Origin: an uncultured Pseudomonadota bacterium
GTDB lineage: Bacteria > Myxococcota_A > UBA796 > GCA-2862545
NCBI GenBank assembly: GCA_937891875.1
Contig: CALATR010001270.1
Coordinates: 1 to 5,382, forward strand
Direction of reading: 5' to 3'
Length of the DNA: 5,382 nt
Made by a program: the position numbers and the translations under genes. Of the stretch, positions 1-5,067 are shown piece after piece (position 1 is the first letter of the stretch; each line of letters opens with the position of its first letter). The notes under the pieces are model-generated. The model searched no databases and was not told where the DNA came from. It saw only the letters and a list, made by a program, of their open reading frames with translations.

Positions 1-107
1 ACCGCGGTGGCGGCGGCGGCTCGTTCAACGACGGCGCCAACCCCAGCAACGCCGGCAACACCAACACCGGGGACGGCAAGGTCGTCATCGACTACGTCGG
101 CGACTGA
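1..107 (+). CDS. C-terminal end of a glycine-rich protein (partial, start outside window)
   Basis: Only the last 34 codons are present, read in the frame that begins at base 3 and closed by TGA at 105-107. They begin with Arg and five consecutive glycines, then Ser-Phe-Asn-Asp, then an Asn/Gly/Thr-rich stretch, and end in a beta-strand-like segment (GKVVIDYVGD). This run of glycines, SFN, polar loop and final V-V-I-x-Y strand is the usual ending of glycine-rich domains in large secreted or surface proteins of GC-rich bacteria. The family assignment rests on this pattern alone, because the rest of the protein is missing. The gene converges on the minus-strand pyrophosphohydrolase gene. Substrate, partner and full length cannot be judged. 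Confidence 0.7.
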   Translation, partial: RGGGGGSFNDGANPSNAGNTNTGDGKVVIDYVGD

Positions 108-136
108 TCCGCGGTGGGCGTGGGTCGGGAGTGTGG

Positions 137-161
137 AGCCGCTGGCGTGAGTCGCGTGGCT
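137..161 (+). terminator. Possible hairpin terminator after the glycine-rich gene
   Basis: About 30 bases after the TGA at 105-107, agccgc (137-142) and gcg (145-147) pair with cgc (152-154) and gtggct (156-161 region). The result is a stem of about nine pairs, including one G-U, with a two-base bulge and a five-base loop (tgagt). No T-run follows, so this would be a weak or non-canonical intrinsic terminator. Its position just after a stop codon in a convergent region is the main support. Confidence 0.3.
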
Positions 162-184
162 TCGGTGCGGGGGAGTGGAGGCGC

Positions 185-217
185 GGTCCCCAGTCTCCAG
201 TCTCCAGTCTCCAGTCC
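185..217 (+). repeat. Heptamer tandem array, left arm of a 33-bp inverted repeat
   Basis: The arm contains four consecutive units of a 7-bp repeat (cagtctc, with the last unit cagtccc) preceded by ggtccc. Its reverse complement matches 388-420 at 32 of 33 positions; the only mismatch is base 189 against base 416. The period of seven is not a multiple of three, and the array lies outside any credible gene. Confidence 0.9.
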
Positions 218-387
218 CACGGCATTGAGGCGGTGCCAGCGTCGATGTGCGCGACGGCACGGATGCGCTGCCAGCGCCCGGCGCGAACCGTGGAGGACCA
301 CACCTGCGATTGCAGCCCGCTGTCCTGTTGCGCGCCGCGGCGACCTCGCGTCCGGCACATCGGTGCCGCTACGACCCGGCCGCCTAC

Positions 388-420
388 GGACTGGAGACTG
401 GAGACTGGAGACTGGAGACC
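388..420 (-). repeat. Heptamer tandem array, right arm of the inverted repeat
   Basis: After gg at 388-389 come four units of actggag (390-417) and then acc. This is the reverse complement of the left arm with one mismatch. Immediate flanks outside the arms (gcgc on the left, ggcc on the right) share only one further pairing base, so the repeat boundary is sharp. Confidence 0.9.
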
Positions 421-430
421 GGCCCGCCAC

Positions 431-465
431 GAAAACTGAGCCGCTTCCACCGCAGCCGTCAGCGG
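431..465 (-). terminator. Possible terminator of the minus-strand operon
   Basis: Read on the minus strand, ccgct (465-461) can pair with agcgg (445-441) around a 15-base loop. A TTTT run (435-432) follows after about five bases. The site begins 24 bases beyond the stop codon of the pyrophosphohydrolase gene. The stem is short and the loop is long, so this is a weak candidate. An inner alternative stem (ccgc/gcgg, 450-453/462-465) is also possible. The nearby inverted heptamer arm may contribute to stopping transcription. Confidence 0.3.
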
Positions 466-488
466 GTCGGACTGTGAGCTGCTTCTCT

Positions 489-854
489 TCAGAGCTCGTC
501 CCACTTCAGGGCCTTCCCCCGCGCCTTTCCGACCGGGTACTTCTTCCGGGCGATCGCCAGCTTCTCCTCGAAGGCCTGGGCCAGGTCGACGTCGGCCTGG
601 TCGCAGAAGTTGAGCAGGCACAGGAGCACGTCAGCGGCTTCGTGGGCGACGCGATCCCGGCGCGCCTCCGACAGCGGCTGGGGGCCGTCGTCGGTGCTCC
701 ACAGGTACAGCTCGAGCAGCTCGCCGGCCTCGACGGACAGAGCCATGGCGAGGTTGCGGGGGCTGTGGAACTGGGCCCAGTCCCGCTCCTGCACGAAGGC
801 CCGGGCCTGGGCCTGCAGGGCGGACAGGCGCTCTTCGGGGGCGTCGTCGCTCAT
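489..854 (-). CDS. MazG-like nucleotide pyrophosphohydrolase (dCTPase/RS21-C6 type)
   Basis: This is a 121-residue all-alpha protein of the small MazG-like group, which includes the dCTP pyrophosphatase DCTPP1 (RS21-C6). These cytosolic enzymes hydrolyse (d)NTPs to monophosphate and pyrophosphate and clean the nucleotide pool. Visible hallmarks are W26 with the FHSPRNLAMAL segment (29-39), then VEAGELLELYLW (41-52) holding the first metal-binding pair E42/E45 plus E48, and HEAADVLLCLL (71-81) with E72 and D75, giving the ExxE...ExxD Mg2+ site. The tail KKYPVGKARGK (104-114) is also typical, and the length is normal for the family. The ATG (854-852) overlaps the stop of the upstream Tim44-type gene as ATGA, with a GAGG at 868-865 as a possible, rather distant ribosome site. 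The exact preferred nucleotide cannot be read from the sequence; dCTP or modified dCTP is inferred from the family. Confidence 0.9.
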   Translation of the reverse strand: MSDDAPEERLSALQAQARAFVQERDWAQFHSPRNLAMALSVEAGELLELYLWSTDDGPQPLSEARRDRVAHEAADVLLCLLNFCDQADVDLAQAFEEKLAIARKKYPVGKARGKALKWDEL

Positions 855-2431
855 CCGCGGTAGACCTCGGGCTGGTCGATGCGCGAGAGCACCCAGTCGA
901 ACTTGCCGGTCGTGATCTTGGAGTCGCAGTAGCCGCAGATCCCGGCCTGGCTGACCTTGTCCAGGGGAGCGCCACACGAGGGGCAGTGGCCGACCTCGCC
1001 GGTCTCGTCGCCGCTGCCGATGGCCCGGAGGAACGTCCAGTACTCGCTGAAGTGGCGGTCGGCGTTCTTGTTGCCGCCGACCACGTTGCCCTCGCGGTCC
1101 TCGACCCAGTCCTTCATCGAGCCCCAGATCCGCACGGTGACGGACTCGTACCACGCGTCCAGCTGCACCTTGACCACCTGCTGGCGCTGCAGCTGCACGT
1201 CGCCGAGGCGGTTCATCAGCCCGTGCTCGGTGTACTGCTCCAGGTAGAAGCGCAGGGTCTGGTACAGGGTGTCCGTGACGTAGGGGCGGGCCTTGTCCCA
1301 GTCTCCGGCCGACCAGGCGCGCTGGAGCTCCAGGTAGATCCCCTCGACCCGGCGCTCGAAGGCCGCAGCGTCGAAGCCCGGGTGGCGCCCGCGGAAGGTG
1401 CGCCAGGTGGTGCCGAGATCGGGGTCGACCGCGCTGGGCACGTGGTAGCTGGGCTCCGCACCGCCGCTGGTCCAGCCCACCGTGGGCGGCTTGACCGCGC
1501 GCCGGGTGCGCACCACCGCCCCGATGGCGCGCCACTGGAGCAATCCGTCGACGATGGGCGTGCCGCAGACGCGACAGTGGCCGGACCGGTCGGTGTCGAT
1601 CGCCGCCCCGCAGCTGGGGCAGCCCATGCGCACGACGTCTTCCGGGGCCTTCGAGGTGACCCCCTGCTTGCGCGCCAGGGTCCAGGCCTCTTCGACATAG
1701 ACGTGGCGTGTGCCGCCCCCGTCCAGGGTCTCCAGCCGGGTGTCCTGGATGACCACCTGGGCCTTCCAGACCTCCGCGCCCCGCTCGAACGAGAGCACGG
1801 TGATCCCGCCGGCGACCACGTCGCGGACCTCGGTGAGTCCGCGGTGGGCTCCCTGCAGGTCCTCGCGCACGCCGGGGCTGACGAAGGGCTCGAGCGCCGC
1901 CCACTCCCTGGTGACCGCCGCCTCGGTCGCCCTACGGTGCAGCAGCTGCACGAAGTCGAGGAAGACCGGCATGGAGAAGCCGTGGTCGTCCGTGCGCAGA
2001 CCGGCGAGGCCGGGCACGGGGCCGCGTCCGCCGGCGGGCTCGGGCTCCCAGTCGTGATCGTGGTGGGTGCGGCTCACGTAGCGGTTGCCGGCCTTGGAGA
2101 TGAAGGCGCGCACCACGAAGACGATGACCACGACGATGAGGACCGGGACGCCGATCTGCGGGTACTCGATGAGCAGGTAGATCAGCAGGACCAGGAACTC
2201 GCCGTCGCCGCCACCACCGCCGCCTCCGCCGCCGGAGAAGCCGCTGCCTCCGCCGCCTCCGCCGCCACCGGTCGAGAAGTTCTGACCGCCGCCGACCCGG
2301 GCGAGGGCGTCGTCGGCGGTGAGCAGGGCGAGTGCGGACAGCAGCAGCGCCGCGAGGACGAACAGCGCGCCCCGGCGGTGTACCCACAGGGTCAGCAGGC
2401 TTGTCGTCAGCCGGTCCAGCAGACGCCTCAT
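851..2431 (-). CDS. Membrane protein with duplicated Tim44-like domain and zinc ribbon
   Basis: This 526-residue protein has a hydrophobic N-terminal signal or anchor (about 20-38) ending near DALA-R, a glycine-rich linker (46-76) with two poly-Gly runs, and a long hydrophobic stretch (79-110) broken by EYPQIG that gives one or two membrane passes. The soluble part holds two similar units. Unit 1 is a Tim44-like fold (about 153-252) followed by a four-Cys zinc ribbon, C271-C274 and C286-C289. Unit 2 is a Tim44-like fold (about 349-470) followed by C483-C486 and C499-C502. Landmarks repeat between units: HVYVEEAWTLAR against HFSEYWTFLRA before the ribbons, CPSCGA at both ribbons, and a G-x-x-x-W motif after them. 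Tim44-like domains bind membranes or partner proteins, and the bacterial proteins are mostly uncharacterised. The ATG at 2431-2429 overlaps the TPM gene stop as ATGA with no good ribosome site, so translation is probably coupled. A membrane-anchored scaffold is inferred. Confidence 0.85.
   Translation of the reverse strand: MRRLLDRLTTSLLTLWVHRRGALFVLAALLLSALALLTADDALARVGGGQNFSTGGGGGGGGSGFSGGGGGGGGGDGEFLVLLIYLLIEYPQIGVPVLIVVVIVFVVRAFISKAGNRYVSRTHHDHDWEPEPAGGRGPVPGLAGLRTDDHGFSMPVFLDFVQLLHRRATEAAVTREWAALEPFVSPGVREDLQGAHRGLTEVRDVVAGGITVLSFERGAEVWKAQVVIQDTRLETLDGGGTRHVYVEEAWTLARKQGVTSKAPEDVVRMGCPSCGAAIDTDRSGHCRVCGTPIVDGLLQWRAIGAVVRTRRAVKPPTVGWTSGGAEPSYHVPSAVDPDLGTTWRTFRGRHPGFDAAAFERRVEGIYLELQRAWSAGDWDKARPYVTDTLYQTLRFYLEQYTEHGLMNRLGDVQLQRQQVVKVQLDAWYESVTVRIWGSMKDWVEDREGNVVGGNKNADRHFSEYWTFLRAIGSGDETGEVGHCPSCGAPLDKVSQAGICGYCDSKITTGKFDWVLSRIDQPEVYRG
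2204..2269 (-). repeat. GGN-codon low-complexity tract encoding the poly-glycine linker
   Basis: Codons for residues 55-76 of the Tim44-type protein are almost all GGC/GGT/GGA/GGG. On the plus strand they appear as runs of gcc/acc/tcc triplets interrupted by a short Ser-Gly-Phe-Ser spacer. The tract lies between the N-terminal hydrophobic segment and the main membrane segment. Because the unit is three bases, slippage would change linker length without breaking the frame. Confidence 0.8.
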
Positions 2432-3033
2432 GAGCGCACCCGGGGGGCGTTGGGCAGGTCGACGAGATCGGTGTGCAGGGGGGGCACGTGCTCTGCCAGC
2501 AGCGCGCCCAGGCCGTCCAGCGCCCCCAGGAAGTGGTCGAGGTCCTGGTGGGAGAACGCGGCGCAGGCCTGCTCCCACGGAACCGCGGGGACCCGGCCTT
2601 CGATGCCGAGATCCGGCATGACGACAACCTTGCCCTCCAGGGCGCTGACGTAGACCAGCACCCCCGTGCGGTGGGGCGTCGCGTGGACCTGCTCGCGGTG
2701 GAACTCGGCGTGGGCGGCCTCGGTCACCTGGTCGGCCCGGCGGCTGGCGGGCACGAGCCAGCGCAGGAACCAGGTGCCCGATGCGACCCAGGCGGCGGCC
2801 GCAAACGTCACGCCGAGCTCGATGGGCAGCATCCACGGGTGCACCGCGAAGGGCACCAGCAGGAGCACCAGCAGCATGGCGAACGTGACGAGGGTGGCCG
2901 CGATCAGGCTGACGTCGCGGTAGCTGCCGCTCCGGGGGGCGGCGACCACGATGATCTCGGCGTCGGTGAGGGCCTCGAGGCGCCCGACGGCGTCCTCGAC
3001 GGCGCTGTGGAACCGTGCGTCGGTGTGCAGCAT
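2428..3033 (-). CDS. TPM-domain membrane protein
   Basis: This 201-residue protein starts with a helix containing AVEDAVGRLEALT, then the TPM-type beta strand DAEIIVVAAPRSGSYRD (24-40). Two membrane segments follow (about 42-64 and 68-94), then AAHAEFHREQVHATPHRTGVLVYVS and ALEGKVVVMPDLGI (about 107-144), which carry the core TPM pattern of T-x-x-RTG-V-L-x-x-V-S, a charged turn, V-x-V and D-x-G-I. TPM-domain proteins (TPM_phosphatase family) include Psb32 and YgcG-like envelope proteins. Acid phosphatase activity has been reported for a plant member, but in most bacteria the role is unknown. Here the domain is interrupted by the membrane hairpin, a form found in a known bacterial subgroup. 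The ATG at 3033-3031 is preceded on its strand by a G-rich TTAGGGGG. The stop overlaps the next start as ATGA, and 37 bases separate this gene from the acetyltransferase gene upstream. It probably acts with the Tim44-type protein. Confidence 0.82.
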   Translation of the reverse strand: MLHTDARFHSAVEDAVGRLEALTDAEIIVVAAPRSGSYRDVSLIAATLVTFAMLLVLLLVPFAVHPWMLPIELGVTFAAAAWVASGTWFLRWLVPASRRADQVTEAAHAEFHREQVHATPHRTGVLVYVSALEGKVVVMPDLGIEGRVPAVPWEQACAAFSHQDLDHFLGALDGLGALLAEHVPPLHTDLVDLPNAPRVRS

Positions 3034-3070
3034 GCGGCCCCCTAACGCCCCTCGCCGGGCCAGCAGGCGA

Positions 3071-3880
3071 TCAGACCGTGAGCAGGCGGTACGGCATGTA
3101 GGGCACGAAGCCCACGCGCTCGTAGCAGCGGACGGCCGGGTCGTTGTGCTCGTGCACGTGCAGGGTGACCCGGGGGTAGTGCTTGAGCAGGACGTGCAGC
3201 ACGGCCTCCATGCCCTGCATGCACAGCCTCTGGCCGCGGAACCGCGGGGGCACGTAGGTGCCGCCCACCTGCACCCCCTCGCGGCCAGTCGTGCCGACGT
3301 TGAGCTGGAAGACGACCTCGCCGTCGCGCTCCATCACCCAGGTCTTGCCGGCGATGATGCGCTCCTTGACCACCCGCGCGTGCAGCTCCGGATCCTCGTC
3401 GTATGGATCTCGGCCCAGATCCTCGTATTCCATGCGCGCGGACCGCTCGACCAGCAGGGTCCAGTCCGACATCCGCGCTCGGCGCAGGCCCTTGGGTGGG
3501 GGACGGGGTGGGGGGCTGGTGGCGACGTACAGGTGCTGCTCGTGAAAGCGCTTGGGCTTCCGCGAGCCCGCCCACTCCGCAAACATCGGGTCGACCTGGT
3601 CGCGCGGGCCCACCATCATGGTCGGCTGGTGCCGCCGGGCGAGCCAGCGTCCGAGCGCGCTGGCATGCTCCGGGTCGGGGCTCCAGGGCACGGCCAGCCG
3701 ACCGGGGATCAGCAGCACCACGCCACCGAGGCCCACGCCGTCGTCCACGGCGTACCAGTAGCCCCGGTCCATCGGCTGGCTGGCGGCGAAGCCCCGCAGG
3801 AACAGGTTGACGACCGGCTCCGCCTCGAGGACCTCCTCGAGCGCGGCTTCGTCCCCCGTGGTGAGCTGTCGGACGTCCAC
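3071..3880 (-). CDS. GNAT family N-acetyltransferase with DUF4081-like N-terminal domain
   Basis: This is a 269-residue cytosolic protein. The C-terminal half is a GNAT domain, which transfers acetyl from acetyl-CoA to an amine. The strand VFQLNVGT (190-197) leads to the acetyl-CoA-binding motif VGGTYVPPRFRGQRL (205-219), then a helix, the strand RVTLHVHEHN (237-246) and the closing DPAVRCYERVGF (247-258), where Asn-x-x-Ala/x-Tyr-x-x-x-GF is standard for GNATs. The N-terminal half (about 1-120) includes EPVVNLFLRGF, GGVVLLIPGRLAVPW, MMVGPRDQVDPMF and the QHLYV strand, matching the arrangement of DUF4081-GNAT proteins. A Pro-rich linker (123-130) precedes the GNAT half. I use the GTG at 3880-3878 because a strong GGGAGGG lies just upstream. 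The last base of the usual RGxG/A motif is replaced (RGQRL), which is tolerated in the superfamily. The substrate is unknown. It is the first gene of the minus-strand operon and is divergent from the SRPBCC gene. Confidence 0.88.
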   Translation of the reverse strand: MDVRQLTTGDEAALEEVLEAEPVVNLFLRGFAASQPMDRGYWYAVDDGVGLGGVVLLIPGRLAVPWSPDPEHASALGRWLARRHQPTMMVGPRDQVDPMFAEWAGSRKPKRFHEQHLYVATSPPPRPPPKGLRRARMSDWTLLVERSARMEYEDLGRDPYDEDPELHARVVKERIIAGKTWVMERDGEVVFQLNVGTTGREGVQVGGTYVPPRFRGQRLCMQGMEAVLHVLLKHYPRVTLHVHEHNDPAVRCYERVGFVPYMPYRLLTV

Positions 3881-3882
3881 GA

Positions 3883-3889
3883 CCCTCCC
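3883..3889 (-). promoter_or_regulatory. Ribosome binding site of the GNAT gene
   Basis: Read on the minus strand this is GGGAGGG, separated by only two or three bases from the GTG start codon. The spacing is short, but no other start codon nearby has a comparable site, so it decides the GTG start. Confidence 0.6.
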
Positions 3890-3925
3890 GATGCTGCGAC
3901 GGGCATGCTACACGCAGCGCCCCCC

Positions 3926-3933
3926 GAGGGAGG
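3926..3933 (+). promoter_or_regulatory. Ribosome binding site of the SRPBCC gene
   Basis: GAGGGAGG lies 10 bases before the ATG at 3944. It favours this start over an in-frame ATG at 3905, which would add 13 residues of no conserved character and would place the ribosome site inside the gene. Confidence 0.7.
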
Positions 3934-3943
3934 TCCCGAGTCC

Positions 3944-4486
3944 ATGCAGATCCGCTCCTCTTCCGTCATCGCACACCCCATCGGGCGCGTCTGGCGTGCC
4001 TACCGGGACGAGCTTCCCGAGATCGCCAAGACCATCCCGGACATCGCGGAGGTGCGGGAGCTGGCGCGGACCGAGCGGGAGGGCGGCGCGACCATCCACA
4101 ACCTGTGGATCTCGTCGACCTCGCTGCCGCCGCTGGTGGACAAGGTCATCAAGCCCGAGCACCTGCGCTGGGACGACTACGCCGAGTGGGACGACGTCGA
4201 GCACCACGTGGACTGGAAGATCGCCACCAAGGTCTTCACCGAGCGCATCCGCTGCGGCGGTCGCAACCGCTTCGAGGCCATCGACGACAAGAGCACTCGG
4301 CTCACCATCCAGGGCGACCTGCAGATCGACTTCGATCGCCTGCCGGGCATGCCCCGCATGCTGTCCAAGCGGATCGGCCCGCGCCTGGAGAAGTTCTTCG
4401 TCTCGCTGATCACGCCGAACCTGGAGAAGGTCACGGTGCACCTGCGGGACTACCTGGATCGCAAGGCAGCCGAGGAGCAGGCGTGA
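3944..4486 (+). CDS. SRPBCC/START-like ligand-binding protein (DUF2505-like)
   Basis: This is a 180-residue cytosolic protein with no signal peptide. The opening MQIRSSSVIAHPIGRVWRAYRDELPEIAKTIPDI is the typical SRPBCC start: a first beta strand, 'HP...VW.AY', then helices. The middle is a string of amphipathic strands (TIHNLWIS at 50-57, HLRWDDYAEWDD at 73-84, HHVDWKIATKVFTERIRCGG at 87-106, TRLTIQGDLQI at 118-128). A long C-terminal helix (about 141-175) closes the helix-grip cavity. SRPBCC proteins bind hydrophobic ligands such as lipids, sterols or polyketides. The strand pattern and length resemble the DUF2505 branch, but I cannot separate it from other polyketide-cyclase-like families by eye. 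Its stop overlaps the GTG of the next gene as GTGA, so translation is probably coupled. The ligand is unknown. Confidence 0.78.
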   Translation: MQIRSSSVIAHPIGRVWRAYRDELPEIAKTIPDIAEVRELARTEREGGATIHNLWISSTSLPPLVDKVIKPEHLRWDDYAEWDDVEHHVDWKIATKVFTERIRCGGRNRFEAIDDKSTRLTIQGDLQIDFDRLPGMPRMLSKRIGPRLEKFFVSLITPNLEKVTVHLRDYLDRKAAEEQA

Positions 4487-5067
4487 ACACCCCCAAGGCC
4501 GAGTCGGTCAGCGAGCAGGGCCAGCCAGACGGCTTCGTCGTCGGCACGGGCTTCGAGCGGCAGGTGGGCTCCGGCGGCGACACCCGCCTGCTGATCAGCG
4601 TGTCCACGGACCGCCTGGCGGACGTGCACCTCGCGCTCCTCGGTGCGCTCGAGGCCCCGCTGACCCTGCTCTACCGCCGCAAGGTCAACCGGACCGCGCC
4701 GCGGGAGAATGGAGCTCCGCCCGAGGACTTCCTCGCCCCGGATCTGTCGCTGGACGAGGTGCGCGCCGCCCTGTCCGAGGCGTCCGACCTCGTGTGGCAC
4801 GACGCCCGCTGCGAGGTGTGGGTGCGCGGCATGATGGGCGAGCAGATCATCTTGGACCAGGACGGCGTGCTCTACGCCTACCCGGACGACCACAGCTTCC
4901 GTGACGTGCTCGCCGAGGTGGGCATCGACGAGGATCCCGAGGTCCAGGTCCTGCTCGATCGCGACTATGTCAAGCACTGGTTCCACGCCTCCTGCGACGC
5001 CCAGGAGGAGGCCCTGCTGCGCCGGGTGATGGCGGTGCCGGTCGCGCCCCAGGGGGACGCGGGGTGA
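4483..5067 (+). CDS. Uncharacterised protein between SRPBCC and Dus genes
   Basis: This is a 194-residue acidic, soluble protein with no signal peptide, membrane segment or Cys pair. I do not recognise the family. After a disordered polar N-terminus (1-20) come alternating strands and helices: DTRLLISVSTDRLADVHLALLGAL (33-56), LTLLYRRKV (60-68), LDEVRAALSEASDLVWHDARCEVWVRG (90-116), EQIILDQDGVLYAYPDD (120-136) and a C-terminal EVQVLLDRDYVKHWFHASCDAQEEALLRRV (153-182). The motifs WHDARCEVWVRG and DYVKHWFHA look conserved in style and could mark a binding site, but no catalytic signature is evident. The start is the GTG at 4483-4485, overlapping the SRPBCC stop, with GAGGAG at 4472-4477 as ribosome site five bases upstream. 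Its stop overlaps the start of the tRNA-dihydrouridine synthase gene. A role linked to either neighbour is only a guess. Confidence 0.8.
   Translation: MNTPKAESVSEQGQPDGFVVGTGFERQVGSGGDTRLLISVSTDRLADVHLALLGALEAPLTLLYRRKVNRTAPRENGAPPEDFLAPDLSLDEVRAALSEASDLVWHDARCEVWVRGMMGEQIILDQDGVLYAYPDDHSFRDVLAEVGIDEDPEVQVLLDRDYVKHWFHASCDAQEEALLRRVMAVPVAPQGDAG

Larger units (their letters stand above)
185..420. other. Intergenic element bounded by inverted heptamer repeats
   Basis: Two heptamer arrays in opposite orientation (185-217 and 388-420) enclose a 170-bp core at 218-387. The core is rich in short palindromes: gcgct/agcgc (265-269/273-277), gtgg/ccac near 290-301, ctgc/gcag (304-307/312-315) and cggcac/gtgccg (353-358/363-368). 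Bases 239-250 can also pair with 355-366 as a 12-bp stem with two G-U pairs, as an alternative to the last hairpin. Transcribed from either side, the arms would form a very stable long stem, so the element could act as a bidirectional transcription barrier, a non-coding RNA or a small non-autonomous mobile repeat. I see no direct target-site duplication just outside the arms and no transposase reading frame inside. Together with its flanks it accounts for the 381-bp gap between the convergent genes. Confidence 0.7.
3881..3943. promoter_or_regulatory. Divergent promoter region between the two operons
   Basis: These 63 bases separate the GNAT start (minus strand) from the SRPBCC start (plus strand), so promoters for both operons should lie here or reach into the coding ends. 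The only near-palindrome is gcatgc (3903-3908), and tgctacac beside it is a poor extended -10 candidate. No convincing -35/-10 pair is visible on either strand. Confidence 0.4.

Noticed and set aside
218..387. Transposase or RAYT remnant inside the inverted repeat
   Set aside because: None of the six frames shows a recognisable transposase motif, and no target duplication flanks the arms.
185..420. CRISPR array or tandem protein-coding repeat
   Set aside because: The units are contiguous 7-mers without spacers, in opposite orientations at the two ends, and no Cas-like gene is nearby.
1297..1309. Extra copy of the heptamer (cagtctcc) inside the Tim44-type gene
   Set aside because: It is a single match of eight bases inside a conserved coding stretch (AGDWD), so it is coincidence.
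855..1904. Long N-terminal extension of the MazG-like gene
   Set aside because: The family's normal length begins at the ATG at 854, and the extra frame is an Arg/Gly/Pro-rich shadow of the Tim44-type gene.
986..2653. 555-codon plus-strand open frame
   Set aside because: It is antisense to the Tim44/zinc-ribbon gene, has low-complexity composition, and shows no domain or start signal. It is open only because of the high GC content.
2432..2836. N-terminal extension of the Tim44-type gene
   Set aside because: The extended frame overlaps the well-supported TPM gene. The ATG at 2431 overlaps the TPM stop and is followed directly by a signal-like hydrophobic segment.
3034..3070. Terminator or promoter between the GNAT and TPM genes
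   Set aside because: Only a short ggccc/gggcc pairing without a T-run is visible, and no promoter boxes are seen, so the genes are treated as one transcript.
2951..3943. N-terminal extension of the SRPBCC gene
   Set aside because: The frame upstream of 3944 lies over the GNAT gene on the other strand, and the GAGGGAGG site at 3926-3933 points to the ATG at 3944.
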